From NCBI RefSeq assembly GCF_000005505.3, contig NC_016131.3, positions 12,111,501-12,175,500 on the forward strand: a stretch of DNA of 64,000 bases, in the 5' to 3' direction. Both the position numbers and the translations under genes were made by a program. How positions within the stretch are numbered: position 1 is the first letter of the stretch; every line of letters starts with the position of its first letter. A model generated the notes under the pieces. The model did not search any database and was not told the DNA's origin. It was given only the letters and a program-made list of their open reading frames with translations. The DNA comes from Brachypodium distachyon (lineage: Eukaryota > Streptophyta > Magnoliopsida > Poales > Poaceae). This document shows, one piece after another, positions 11,238-23,800 of the stretch.

Positions 11238-13444
11238 CAAATCTTTGTAGCTTGCGCCAAATCCAACAAATGTCACTTTTGTTGCCGAATCCGCAAAGTT
11301 TTAAATTGTCACTATGCAGTGCTAGTATTGATTTTCATGTTCCAATAACAATCCTCACAAGTATCCACTATGCAGGCCCTTGCAAATTCAAACAAAAAAA
11401 TTGGACACAGTTCAATAATGATGAACATCCGAATAGAAGTTCAACATGACACGCGTGCAGGGCAACAGTGCGGTCACTGGTCCCAGACTGGACTCCGTGC
11501 TTAGGTAGAAATTTCATACTAGTATAATTATATACTTCAAAAGGTATTGCGATATTATATATTTTGAGATTATAGTCATACTGGTTCTCCCATTAATTCT
11601 CTATATCATATGAATCATATTATTGTTATGCATAAGTTGTTTAAATTTGTTTTTGCCCTTTTCCTCTAAATTTTGTGATGAATAGCAATTATCTGAAAAT
11701 GTTTATCTATCCAATCAATTGTAATTAATAGATCGTCATACCTATATCTACCATATTGAATGTGTGTAAATTGTAATAATTTCCCATAAATATAGGAAAT
11801 AGTCTCAATAGAGTGCACGTAAAACCACCAACCTAGATCTGTATAGGAATGTAATAGTTTTTTAAGTATTATTAAATATATGTTGTTTGCTACTAAATAT
11901 CTATCTCACTCGAGTTTCTTCTAGATAGACCTATCATGCCCGCTTCCGAGTGCAGCCTACCGAAACACAGTTGTCCATAGTGACATTTTTTTTAGAATCT
12001 TTAAGCGATGCTCGAGTATGCTTTTGAGTGGCTGATGCAGATCATGACAGTGGCAAGTGCTGCTTGTGAGAGATGGCGTGTGGTGTACTCGTCAATCGGG
12101 GACGTTGCCGCGCTATAGTACTACAAAACGATGGGAGACAGACTGGAGACGAGTAACGGCGCGGCATGGCACCTTCGTACATGGGTTAGCTAGCTCCAGT
12201 CTCATTGTTTACAGAAGAAGTATTTTATATATTTGCTATGGGTTTCATTTAGTATGGGATTATCGGTTGCTCCCCGAGATTGTAATGAACCATCACATGT
12301 GTTAGGTGCGATTGGTTCCGGGCGGTCTCAAGCTGAACATTCTCTATGGCTAGATTTCTTTTAGGATGATGTAATCTGTCTCACGGCAGACGATTTGATC
12401 GTGCCTACGAGTTAAAGAAAAACAGTTACCCAAGGTTTCTTGTAACCGGCCTTAAAGTTGATCGATAGTGTCTTGATTCAAGATGACACCCGTCGGATAT
12501 GGGTACGGTTCGAGGAGTGCCCATACTCGCACCCTCCGCCTATGAGTTTACCCGTCACCCATACCTGCCACCGGGTACAAACTTTTTCCCATATCCATGG
12601 CCTATCAGGGTACATGGGTACCTACGGGTAAACTATCACTATAAAAATTTGATCACATCATAAAGAACACCATATTTGTCCTTAAAAACAACATATATTT
12701 GTAAATTCATCAAGTTAACAACAACATACAACACAACATGACAATATAGCACAGCAGGAGCATACATCAACGTACATTTCGTACTTAGTACATCATAGAA
12801 ACAAAAATGTTTATGTAGTCATATATCACATGCCCATATAAATTATTTATTTATGTGTGTAACCCTCGACCCATGTGTCAGCTCATTATATGGGTACACG
12901 GTATGTGTTCTATATCCCGTACCCACACCCGTCTTACCCTGTCAGGTATATTTCTTTTTCTCATTTACATACCCATAAGTAAAAATTTGGCCCAAAGGGC
13001 TTTTTCCCCGACAGGTGAACTGGGTATAATTTTTTTTCCTATTTATCATCAGTTTGCTCCGGTCTTCCAAAAAAGAAAGAAAAAAAAATCAATATACGGA
13101 GTACAAAAAGATGCTTTGAGTCCACGACACGTTCCGCGGCACGGCTGCCAAGCCGGCAAGCTCTGCATCCGTACCGTAGGGCGTCCCAAGGCGAGGAGCC
13201 CGTTGGACGACGCCATCGCGAGGTCAGCTTGTTTGTTTCCATGTCTTTCCCGTTGTTGCGCCGTCGCTCACTCGTGTCAGATATCCCAGGACTGGTTGCT
13301 TGCCGTCCCGGGGCATTATTGGGGCAAGGGCCGGCCGTTGTGGCTCACGCTCACTGGCTGGGTTTAAAACCAGCTTTGCCCGGCGCAGGTGGCTCGACGG
13401 CCAGTGCCAAGCAAGAGGAGGCCAGTCCACCATAGCCGGAGCTG
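11238..13444. other. Intergenic; possible hAT-like relic at ~12480-13040
   Basis: No gene recognised. The segment 12480-13040 starts with GC-rich gggtacggttcgaggagtgc and ends near inverted-like cccgtacccacacccgt around an AT-rich core. This resembles grass hAT-derived elements rich in GGGTAC, but ends and duplication were not resolved. The last ~300 bp should contain the promoter of asparaginase copy 2. Confidence 0.35.
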
Positions 13445-16400
13445 ATGGGGTGGGCGATCGCGCTGCAGGGCGGCGGCGGGGACATCCCGCGCTCGCTGCC
13501 GCCGGAGCGCGCGGAGCCTCGCCTCGCCACGCTCCGCCGCTGCCTCGACCTTGGCGTCTCAGCGCTCCAGGACGGCCGGGCCGCCCTCGACGTCGTCGAG
13601 CTCGTCGTACGTATGCGTTGCGCTTGCGCCCCTGTTGCATTCCCTCCCACCGTCTCTTTCTCACGGCTCATGCTACACCTCTTCCTGATGGAATCGATTT
13701 AATTTGCTCCAGATTGAAGCTGTCACTGGGTACCGTACCAAAGATTTCATTTAAAAAAGATCAGTTAGTCACTTGGATACTGAGAGAACGATATTTGTTT
13801 TGTTGTTGTGCTAATTGTGTGTCCTGATGATGATTGCGAGTTAATTTGCGGCCACGCGCGCAGGTGAGGGAGCTGGAGAACTGCCCGCACTTCAACGCCG
13901 GGAAGGGCTCCGTGCTGACGAGCGACGGCACGGTGGAGATGGAGGCATCCATAATGGATGGCACCACCATGGGCTGTGGCTCCGTTTGCGGCCTCTCCAC
14001 CGTCGTCAACCCCATCTCGCTCGCCAGGATCGTCATGGAAAAGACGCCCCACATCTACCTCGCGTTCAATGCCGCCGAGGCCTTTGCAAGGGACCAGGTG
14101 TAGTATTACGTACTAATCCTATTTTCCGTTGGACTGTTACTTAAGAAAAACTGCATATGTGTATATTGTTACGGATTTGCTAGCCCTCGGTCGCTCAGTC
14201 GACCTGAGACAGCTAGCTTTATATATAACTTAATAACTATAAATGGACAGGTTGGACTGATTGCTGCCGTGGCTAGGTGTTTTGGATTGGATGCATGAGT
14301 TGCAAGTTCAAGTCCCTTGTCCGCCATCTTTTACTTTTTTTATTTCTTTTTTCTTCCTTTTGTTTTCTCTTTCTTCTTTATTATTTTCTTTTCTTATTTA
14401 TACTTTGTTGTTTTTTTGTCTCTTCATTTTTCTTGTTTTCACTATCTCTTGTTTCTATATACTACAACTCTAATTTTAAGAATGCATTTTTTTGTTTTCC
14501 TTTTTCTCTTTGTTTTGTTTATTTTTATTGTCCGCCATCTTTTACTTTTTTTATTTCTTTTTTCTTCCTTTTGTTTTCTCTTTCTTCTTTATTATTTTCT
14601 TTTCTTATTTATACTTTGTTGTTTTTTTGTCTCTTCATTTTTCTTGTTTTCACTATCTCTTGTTTCTATATACTACAACTCTAATTTTAAGAATGCATTT
14701 TTTTTGTTTTCCTTTTTCTCTTTGTTTTGTTTATTTTTATTGTCCGCCATCTTTTACTTTTTTTATTTCTTTTTTCTTCCTTTTGTTTTCTCTTTCTTCT
14801 TTATTATTTTCTTTTCTTATTTATACTTTGTTGTTTTTTTGTCTCTTCATTTTTCTTGTTTTCACTATTTCTTGTTTCTATATACTACAACTCTAATTTT
14901 AAGAATGCATTTTTTTTGTTTTCCTTTTTCTCTTTGTTTTGTTTATTTTTATTTTTCTTGTCACGCGTGATCTTTTTTTTTCATTCTGCAAAAATGGGAT
15001 ATGTATTTGAAATAGATGTCCAAGTTATCACATGTATCATGATCGATATAGAAATCGATCGAGTCATCTGTTACTTTACCCAAGAAAAAATATTTGTATT
15101 TTCTATGTCCAATCGCAGATCCCATAATTTCTATTGTAAATTAGATAGGTAGCTAATCTAATCTAGTTCCGTGTGCAATTTTTGGAATCGCATAAAATTT
15201 CAGCTGCAATTTTTATGTCCAATCGCAGATCCCATAATTTCTACTGTAAATTAGATAGATAGCTAAGCTAATCTAGTTTCACGTGCAATTTTCGAGTCGC
15301 GCAATTTCACCTGCAATTAGAATTGCGTGTAAAATTTCACGTGCAACTTTTTGAATCGTGCACAAAATTTCACGTGCAATTAGAATCGGGAATAAAATTT
15401 CACGCAAATTTTAGAATCATGCATAAAATTTCACATGCAATTTTTAGAATCAGACATAAAATTTCACGGGTGATTTTTAAAATTTGGTAATCTGAAACCT
15501 GGTGTCATTAATGAATTCAACAAAAAAAAATACTAGGCTACCTATCAACAAAGCCAAACACGTACAATACCCATCCATGCATGCAAAGTGACCTGCCTAA
15601 GCTGGTCGACTGAGAATTCTTATATCTCAATCGACTGAGCCTGAGGCAGTCCCATACTGTTAACACTATATATTCATAAAGGAGTTGTTCGTCATATATT
15701 ACATCTCAAGTATGGTCTTTGACGACGTTTGTTCGGAGGAGAGAAAGAAAACATGCGGTGCGGGTTAACTAACTATGCTCTCATAACTTGCTATTTAACA
15801 ATATTGCAAAATGGGGTTCAGTCGAATATTTCAAACATTAGTATAGAAAAATCTGACAACATGGAGTAAAACATTAAAGAAGGTGAAACCTTAGAAACTG
15901 TGCAAATTTCCAAAAGGATGTGTATTGTGGCACGTACGGAAAGAGCTCTATTCTTTTCTCCATTTGGCAGCTCAGGTTTCTTGATTTGATTGCTTATTGC
16001 CTTATTGGTAACTTCTCAGGGCGTGGAGACTATGGATCCAAGCCACTTTATTACAGAGGAAAACCTTGAGAGGCTCGGACAAGCAAAAGAGGCCAACAGG
16101 GTGCAGGTACTGTTGCAGCTTTCTTGTCTATTTCCTCATTTTTGTCGTGGCACCGCGCAATTGGTCACCGCTGAGTGCTCCGTGATTAGATACCATATCC
16201 ACATACAGTACTTCAAGAAAAAAAAAGATCACATGCTGACTCCAAGGTGCACATGAGACCTGACAAATCTTGCAGACGATCCATGTGTTTAGGTCCGTAT
16301 ATATTTCGGAATGCAAGGAAGATGTTCATGCACTTTGCGGATGGTACAGTGTTAATTACTAGTACACCTCCGTCCGCACCTCCGTCCAACAACAATATTA

Positions 16401-17334
16401 GTTTTTCTTTAACCAATGTTTTGACCACTAATTACTTTATTAATATATAATTATATGACATAGATTCATATTCATTATATTTCTATTCAAAAATATTTGC
16501 TTATGGTTATGGTTTTGATCACATTAGTTCCATATTCATGAAGTAATTTATGGTTAAAGGTTTGGTCAACCAAACCCTAATATGTCCCATATTGTTTAGC
16601 CTATGGTCTCTTACATGCCTTCTGTATCTGAAAAAGGTGCCTCGTGAATAGATCAGTTACTTTGGAAAAATTCATGGAGTAGAAGTTTCAGAACATTCAT
16701 AACGAAGTACATGGACATGTAGAAAGAGCTCATGATGTCCTATTCCACTGTTCAGAAATAACCAAATCAGAAACTTTACTTTTCACAACTTTTTTTAATA
16801 TAATCAGATTGCTAGTTCAGCATGTATAAACCTTTCTGCTTTGCTGCTCGGTTGGATTACACCCAGGCAATGGAAGGCCAACCTCCCATAGACGACAACA
16901 GCCGGACCGGCACGGTTGGTTGTGTGGCTGTCGACCTCTCCGGCAACTTGGCATCGGCCACATCCACAGGTGGGGTGGTGAACAAGATGGCCGGCAGGAT
17001 CGGCGACACCCCGATCATCGGCGCCGGCACTTACGCCAACACCCTGTGTGCGGTGTCGGCCACAGGCAAGGGCGAGGCCATCATCCGGCACACGGTGGCG
17101 CGTGACGTGGCGGCTCTCGTGGAGCACCGGGGCCTATCTCTGCAGGAGGCCGCGGAACGCGTTGTGGCTGCTGTGCCACGTGGCAGCTTCGGGCTGGTAG
17201 CGGTGTCAGGCGCCGGTGAGGTTACCATGCCGTTCAACACAGCTGGAATGTTCAGGGCATGCGCCGCTGACAGTGGATACTCCGAGGTTGGCATATGGCC
17301 CGATGCTGATGGTGATGCTGGTGGGGAGAGTTAG
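13445..17334 (+). CDS. Isoaspartyl peptidase / L-asparaginase, copy 2, with altered splice site
   Basis: Tandem paralogue of the gene at 8189. Exons 13445-13606, 13864-14097 and 16020-16106 match copy 1 in length and phase; the last exon ends at 17334. Intron 2 is 1.9 kb because of an inserted Mutator-like element (14172-15653). The base preceding the G of the ancestral intron 3 acceptor has changed (CCCAG in copy 1, CTCGG here, 16847-16851), so that acceptor is gone. In-frame substitutes are AG ending at 16815 (adds 12 codons) or AG ending at 16866 (drops five codons). The more C-rich CAG ending at 16820 would shift frame. The catalytic Thr in [12 protein letters not shown] and the [16 protein letters not shown] pocket are intact, but the HGGAG loop reads QGGGG. 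Either a diverged functional copy or a young pseudogene; transcripts would decide. Confidence 0.8.
14172..15653. mobile_element. Non-autonomous Mutator-like element, 1.48 kb, in intron 2 of asparaginase copy 2
   Basis: Flanked by 9-bp repeats differing at one base: ATATTGTTA (14163-14171) and ATACTGTTA (15654-15662). The left end cggatttgctagccctcggt is followed by a small hairpin (ctcagtcgacctgag). The right end, read inverted, starts gggactgcctcaggctcagt and also has a hairpin (tcgactgagaattc ... ctcaatcgactgag). Inside lie a T-rich tandem array (14321-14955) and a stretch of degenerate gtgcaatttt...aaatttca repeats (15170-15480). No transposase ORF. The same family recurs at 28533-30642. 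Confidence 0.8.
14321..14955 (+). repeat. T-rich tandem array, three copies of a ~211-bp unit
   Basis: The unit beginning ccgccatcttttacttttt starts at 14321, 14532 and 14744 (periods 211 and 212) and is nearly identical between copies. The plus strand is almost entirely pyrimidine. The long open frames here (phenylalanine/leucine-rich) are by-products of composition. The array is internal to the Mutator-like element and so lies inside a gene intron. Confidence 0.93.
16364..16600. mobile_element. Degenerate MITE in intron 3 of asparaginase copy 2
   Basis: The left part (acacctccgtccgcacctcc ... gttttgaccactaattactt) and right part (gaagtaatttatggttaaag) resemble the long-TIR MITE at 10995, in inverted arrangement. 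The right CTCCCTCCG terminus is not recognisable, so boundaries are approximate. Confidence 0.4.
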
Positions 17335-17880
17335 TATGCTGGTGTTTTCTTTCTAAAATCTCTGTCGCAATTGCAGATTTGCATGCCGTTAGAGGGCAAC
17401 CAACTCTATAAATTTGATATTTTCAATTTATCTTGCCAATTAGTTTGGTTTCATGATAAGCAAATTCGTTTGAAATTTGCAGCTGGCGTTTAACTAAAAT
17501 TGGTCCTAGCTTTCACCTAACATGGAGGGCACTTAATTTTTTTTGTTCTTGTTGTGTCACTTTTCTTTTAGAAAAGGAGAGAAGATCTACCAATCATTTC
17601 ATCTTTTGAGGACCCGATAAATAAGGGACAATTTGACGAGCCCGCTTTTCGGTCCGTGGAGACGCATTCTGGCCTCAAATCTACATCAGGCTTCGGTCTC
17701 CACGGATCGAGAAACGGAGCGTCGCTTGGTCCGCGCATCAGCGCAGGTCAAAGCCCTTTCGCATTCCGGCCTCACTTGGCAGCGACCGACGAGCTCCGGT
17801 TTCGGTCATATTAAATGGGGACTAGCTCGTCCCCATGTCCCCACCACCCCTCCCCACCTACTTCGGCCAAACCCTAGCCC
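17335..17880. other. 3' flank of asparaginase copy 2
   Basis: AT-rich 3' untranslated and flanking sequence to ~17630, then a GC-rich stretch leading into the broken ORF. No separate gene recognised. Confidence 0.4.
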
Positions 17881-17892
17881 CGGCCCCAAGCA

Positions 17893-18612
17893 ATGCTGCA
17901 GAAGAAGATGTGGCCTGCGGGGAAGCACGATCACGAGGCAGGCTCGTCGCCAGGGTGCGCCGCACCGCAACCGCTTGGCATCGGCAGTGACGCCATTCCA
18001 CGCTACGCCGCCGGCGTGTCCCAAACGCTGCTAGTACGTGGACGTGCGTACTAGCGGCGCACTACTGGGTGTGCGCACACCTGCCCGCACGGCTGGCATC
18101 TGAACCCCGAGCGGGTTCCGATGCGCCCTGTCCATGCGAGCGGCCGCGCGTGCCCGGTGGAGATATGGCGCCACCGCGCCGATATCCCCGACGACCTCCA
18201 CAGTGACCCGACGTTCGCGGAGGATTCCCCCTACTGGGACGCTTGGTTCACGACAGAGCATGACCTCCGTCGGCGCTCCTTCTTCGCCGGCGTCCTAGCT
18301 CGGCGCGCCGCTCCCCAGCCATCGTCGATCGCCCTCGCCGTCATCAAACAGGAGGAGGAGGTCATGCTGACGGCAGCAATGGCCGAGTCCGGCAGAGAGG
18401 AGCTGTGGCGCTGGCCTGACCTGGGGGCTGCGCTCTACGTCTCCCAGTTCACCGACGAACGAGGAGGGCGTCCCGCTGCTACCGCCGCAAGTGAAGGAGG
18501 AGGAGGAGGAGGAGGAGGAGAGGAGGCGGATTGGTCTCCATTGTCAGACGATGACTTGGAGGCCTGGACGCCGGAGCGCGAGATCATTAATTTGGATTCT
18601 AATTCTGAATAG
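17893..18612 (+). pseudogene. Broken copy of a multicopy grass protein family, function unknown
   Basis: The open part, 18121-18612, encodes 163 aa without a known domain: a stretch WDAWFTTEHDLRRRSFFAGV, a segment with LWRWPDLGAALYVSQF, a run of glycines, an acidic part and the end INLDSNSE. In frame the reading extends back from 18121 as GWHLNPERVP to a stop at 18052. From memory, such GWHL...PVPPV / SPNWD.WFA.EHE proteins form a large family in Triticeae, often beside transposons (not checked). A GC-rich frame starting at 17893 runs into a stop near 18056 and appears to be the upstream part in another frame, suggesting a frameshift. A short ORF gene starting at 18121 is possible. Confidence 0.4.
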
Positions 18613-20045
18613 ATGATCTTAGTTTTTATTATTATATGTAGTACTTTTTATATCATCTAGTAGTAGTTTCATCTATATATGTAAGCAGTTTGAACCACTA
18701 TATATGAAATGGCTATCTTTTGGTATGTCTTTTTTTTCCCAATCAAAATGGGTCGCCCCATCAGACGCATAGCCCGACCGAAACGAACTGAGGCCGGACC
18801 TGGACATTTTACTGTCGGGCCCGCGACCCAAACGGACCAAAACGACCGCAAAATGTGGCCCGTTTGGGTCGCCCCGCTGGAGCTGCCCTAAGACGCGGTC
18901 GCCCTCGCCCCGATCCGGTGATCCAAATTTGATCAAGACACTATTCGTCAATTCAACTAGGACATGATCGCCCTCGGTCCATGCTGATCTCGTCTCACTA
19001 GGAGCGTACGTTCCAGAACCAGAAGCAGTGCAACATCAATTCGTTGATTCAACCAATGAGGCTGGAAGCCCAATTATGCATTTTGGCACAGGGCCTCGGA
19101 TTTTGCTAGCTTGGCCCTGACCCAGCAAAAAGAAATTACATGAGAAATGCTCATTGGTCGCTACGCTCCAATGCTAACCTGGGCAGCTGTTACAAACTTT
19201 TCCACATTCTCCATTTGAAATTCCATGGTAGCATTGCTATATCATAGTAAGTGTAGTACGAATCGAGACCGTCATAGACCCCATGTTGTACCGATGTAGC
19301 TCTTGATGGCGATATTAGCTCAAAAGATATGTATAGGTTTATACCAAATCTCAATATCAAATATCCATAGAAACCGTCAGGATATAGTGTGGAATTCACT
19401 TCATGCAAAGACAAAGAAGTTGAGTGGGTTTATGTGCAAGCAAGGTTGCAAGAGGATAAGTCCAAAAGATAGTTTTGAAACTTTATGATATATGCCCCTC
19501 CCAAACAAAAAAATAGTTTATTTCAATATTGTTCGATCTTTCCAAAGATCACGATTAGAACATTCAAACTTTTAATCAGCTATTTTAATGATTATTGGAA
19601 TCTATCGTTCAAGTGGCTTCAATTTTACCAGGTGAAAAAAACACGGCTAGATAGATCCTTGGCCTCCTCCTCTCCTCCTCCAACGGGCGGGAGAATTTCG
19701 AACGGGGAATTGAACTCGCGCGGCATTCACCGGCCAACAGAAAAGGCCAGCAGATCGAGGACGGGCCCACCACCCCCTTTGCTCTCGCTCGCATCCGCCC
19801 GGATCGGCTTCGCGATCGGCTCATGAACGTGTCGGGATGGGGGAGGAAGGGGAATGAATAAAAGCGGATTGGATTCCGGGCTGGGGTCCGTCCGTCCGTC
19901 CGTCCGGCGCATAAACCAGCGTATTATTATTAAGGAAAAAATAAAAGTCGGGCAGACTCTTCTCTTCTCTCCCAGAACGCCGAAGACGCGACGCGACGCG
20001 ACTGCACTCCACTCTTCCGCGCGAATCACCCGCTCGCTCTCCCTG
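18613..20045 (+). other. Intergenic, then promoter and leader exon of the DEK gene
   Basis: 18740-18895 is GC-rich with inverted pieces (gcgacccaaacgg / cgtttgggtcgc) and ends gctggagctgccctaag, similar to termini of grass PIF/Harbinger- or hAT-like DNA elements; not delimited. From ~19650 the sequence is GC-rich, with a (CCGT)n run at 19887-19905, consistent with the promoter and 5' leader of the downstream gene. The leader exon ends with a good donor CTG|GTAAGA at 20045/20046. Confidence 0.45.
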
Positions 20046-20794
20046 GTAAGACCCCGAAAAGAGGAATTTTTTTCGCTGCTCGTTCGAGATTGCTGCTGCT
20101 GCTGCTGCATGTAGGGATTGCTCGGCTAGGTCGACGCGTTGCTGCTGCGCGGGAGCTGCGGCTGAGCTCGGGGCTTGCCTAGGGTTTGCCGAACTCGGTC
20201 TTTCTGTTAGGGTTTTGCCGGGAGGAGGAGGATAGGAAGTGTTTCGTCTGCGCAGGGGTGAGCTTAATTGTGTGTGATTCGTGGAGCTTGGGTGGGGCTG
20301 GGTTTGCGACCAGAGCTGCGATTCGCTCCGGTTGGGTTCGATTTGGATCCCCAAAGTGGATTCTTTTAGTTGCTCGCTGCTGCACCGTGTCTAGTGTTCC
20401 TCGGTTTGACTGCCGGAAATTCGCTGTTCGGTGGTCTACTGGTCTGCAGTTGACACAAATAGTTGTATTCTGGTGGGATATGTGGAACGTGATGGTATTA
20501 TCGTTGGTTAGGGTTCTAGATATGCAGCGGATTGTACTGATTTCTTGTTGCGTCGTTGCCGTGTGCCTCAACCACCTTTATGAGTCCTCTTGTACCCACT
20601 CTCCAGTGAGATTGTGGTAATCAAATCTTTGTTATGGTTTTAGGAGGGAATACACATTTTTTGTTCATTTCCTTGCTTGTTTGGGATAAAAGGCACACAC
20701 TTTACAAATTTGCAACCAGCCCCCACAGTATACAGTTGTTTATTTTTCCCATCAGTTTCTAACATCTTTGTTTGGGTAAACCATTTATTTGCAG
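20046..20794 (+). other. Leader intron of the DEK gene
   Basis: Donor GTAAGA at 20046 and acceptor TTATTTGCAG ending at 20794 bracket a 749-bp intron just 9 bp before the start codon. It contains a short GCT repeat (~20091-20108). First introns in this position often raise expression in plants; that role is inference. Confidence 0.7.
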
Positions 20795-20803
20795 CTAGAG
20801 GGA

Positions 20804-23800
20804 ATGCCCGAGCCAGACCCAGCTCTTGTAATGGAGGAGACGGCAAATGGTGGAGGAGCTGCTGACATTGTTGCTCCTGGTAAGAAGGATAATGCCAAGA
20901 AGGAAGAGGCTGGCGAGAGAAAGGATGTGGCAGTAGTGAATAAGAATGGTGAAGAACCGAAACCCCCCTCAGAAAATGGCAGCAAGGGCCCATCTGAAGG
21001 AGATGCCAAGATTGCTGAGGCTGAGGATGCAAAGGAAGATGATGCAGGTGCTGCAGAGCATGTGGGTACTGAGGATGTCAAATCGGGTGGTGTGGAAGAT
21101 GCAGTGGCCAAGGAGAAGGCAGAAGAAGGTGAGGGTTCCAAAATGGATGCTGTCGAGGATACAAATGATAAGGAAGATAACAACGCAAAGTCAGCGGAAT
21201 GCGAAGATTCCAAAACTGTTGGTGTGGAAGATGCAGATGCTAAGAATGATGATGACACCAAGGCAGCAGAACAGGAGGATGTAAAAATGGCTGTTGTAGG
21301 GGATACTGATGCAAAAGAAGATAATGACACTGAAGCAACAGAATGTGAGGATGTCAAAATGGGTGTTGTGGATGATGCTGATGCAAATGAAGACAACAAT
21401 GGCAAGGCAGCAGAACATGAGGATGTCAAAATGGGCACTGTGGAGGATGAAGATACAAATGGAGATAAGGATGCCAAGGCAGCAGAAAACGAGGATGTCA
21501 AAATGGCTGCCGTGGAGGACGAAGATGCAAATGAAGGTAGTGATTCCAAGGCAGCAGAACAGGAGGATGTCAACATGGGCGGTTTGGAGGATAAAGATGC
21601 AAAAGAAGATAACAATGCCAAGGCAGCAGAATGCGAGGATGCTAAGATGGCTGAGGCTGAGGCAGGAGATGCAGAGGTCAAAGATAAAGGACACAAGGAA
21701 GAAAAATATGCGAACAAGGAACTGAAAGATGGAGAACATAGTGGTTCTGAGGGGCAGGATGGAGGAAATGAGCAAGTAAAGAATGATTCAGCTGAGCATG
21801 ACAAAAAGAAGGCAGAAGAAACGAGTGATATTAAGCATGCGGAAGAGGAAGCAGAAGAAAGTGGGTCTGCTGATAAGAAAGATGAAGGAGGGGATGGAAA
21901 GGCAAATGCGGATGAAGAAAAGCAAGAAAAAGGTGCAAAGACACAAGGAAAAGATGACAGTGTAACAGAAGAGAAAGTCACCGAGGCAGACAAGAATGAT
22001 GAAGAGAGTAAGGAGGAAACTCCTAAGAACAAGAAAGCAAGAAGTGCTAGGGATAGAAGCCAGGGGAAGGATAAGAAACAGGATGGGTCCAAATCCAGGG
22101 AAGCCAAAAATTTACTGAACTCCTCGAGCCCTTATAGTACCGATCGTCCTCAACGTGATAGGAAAATAGTGGAGAGGCTGGTTGAAGTGATTGAGAAGGA
22201 GCCAAACAGGAACTTCGTAGTTGAGAAGGTTAATCGCTTGCAGTCATATTATCTTTATCCCACATTTTCTTTCTGACAATGCAATAACAGTTGATAAATT
22301 TCTTCACTGTAGGGTCGTGGTACTCCTTTGAAGGACATACCTACTGGTATAGCTCTCTGCAACTACACACTTTTTACTGTTTTGCTGCCATCTTCTAGTT
22401 CTGCATAATAGACCTTCACTGCTCTTCTTGTTTAAGGCTTAGATTTCTCTTTGTTTGCATTAAACGATTGGAAGATGTTCTTCGTTTGCATCGCTTGAAG
22501 CCGAGCACCTGACTTGTCCTAATGATGTGTGGTATTACAGAATTTGGATAGACAACTGGTGTGAATCTAGGTGTTTGTTAGGTCCCAGTCAAACTCCTGC
22601 CCTCCCTGTGTTTTCCAACTTCTCTATTGTTCATGTGTTATGGAGAATGCATAAGACTTAATCTCATGAATCATGATTAGGTTGTTCCTGATCTAGCAGT
22701 TGAAGCAACAAGTGTTTATTTGGTTCTCGTGTATGATGTTGATGCATATGTCTTCCTCCTTTATATGCTTCTGTTTGTATCTATATTTATTACACCACTC
22801 ATGTTACTTGCAGATGTTCTGAGCTTAACCCAGAACACTTCCACAACTCTATATTTAGTTGTGACAAATGCTATTTAAAACCCTTTTTTTCTATCACTAC
22901 TGTATGTATGATGTTTATTTGAGGAACTTGGTGGATGTGCCATACTTGTTTTTTCACTGAGAAGCTATCTGAACAAATTAGGTGTTGGGATCTATCCAAT
23001 ACCTAGAGTAGAATGGCAAATATAGTGTGATTTTCCTCCAGTTAATGTGAATCTATTGCTTATAAAGGATAGCTTCTAACGGTAATAGAACTGCAAAATT
23101 TTGTCAGTCATAGTCATACGAAGGGCTAGTTTTATTTCTCTTTTTATTAACTTCAGTCGAGTGCTCGGTTTTTTTATCTGTACACTGTTTATATCTCATC
23201 TTTACTGAAATTTGCAAGAAACAAACCATAGCAGTTTGATTGGAACTTGTAGTTTGAGATTTCTTTTGCATCTAGCAAAGTATCATGTGTCTTAAATTCT
23301 TAATTAATCTTGAGTAGATGACAGTATCGAATAGTAAATGTTGCTTTCTCTTCTCCCTGGGAATTGGTTCTATATCAACAACTAACCTATAATAAGCTAC
23401 ATTGGTCGGACTGAAACTTTGATTGCACCCATGCATGCATTTGATGCACACGTCTTTGATAGCAAGAACATTTGTCATTTGCCATTATTTGTAGTGTTTC
23501 AGCTCATGCAGTCATGCTATACTGTATGAAGTTTATTTCCTTTCCTAATACACACCTTTTGTTTTCGTTTGCTCAATCTTTTTTTTACTTATTTGCAGTG
23601 GCACACAGATTATCAAGGAGAAAACCTGCTGATCTTAAATTTCTTCACAATGTTCTTTTTGGGAGGAAAGGAAAGGTAAACATCTGAAATATTATAATGT
23701 TGCTTTTGAGATAACCGATGCAGATTTTTTTCTGTTGCTTCCAGTTCAGATGGGTTAGAATTATTCAAGCAAGTGTCACACCAAAGTGCTAAACTTCCCC

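Noticed and set aside
14262..14320. tRNA-like stretch (gttgcaagttcaagtccc) at the start of the T-rich array
   Set aside because: The B-box-like word is present but no acceptor or D-arm pairing could be built around it, so no tRNA is called.
14261..15152. Several 70-217-codon Phe/Leu-rich frames
   Set aside because: They arise from the T-rich 211-bp tandem array; different frames give the same peptides shifted between copies. Not genes.
20785..22107. 440-codon open frame on the minus strand, Ser/Ala/Phe-rich
   Set aside because: It lies antisense to the acidic repeat exon of the DEK gene and owes its length to the 72-bp repeat and its base composition. No domain and no splice partners.
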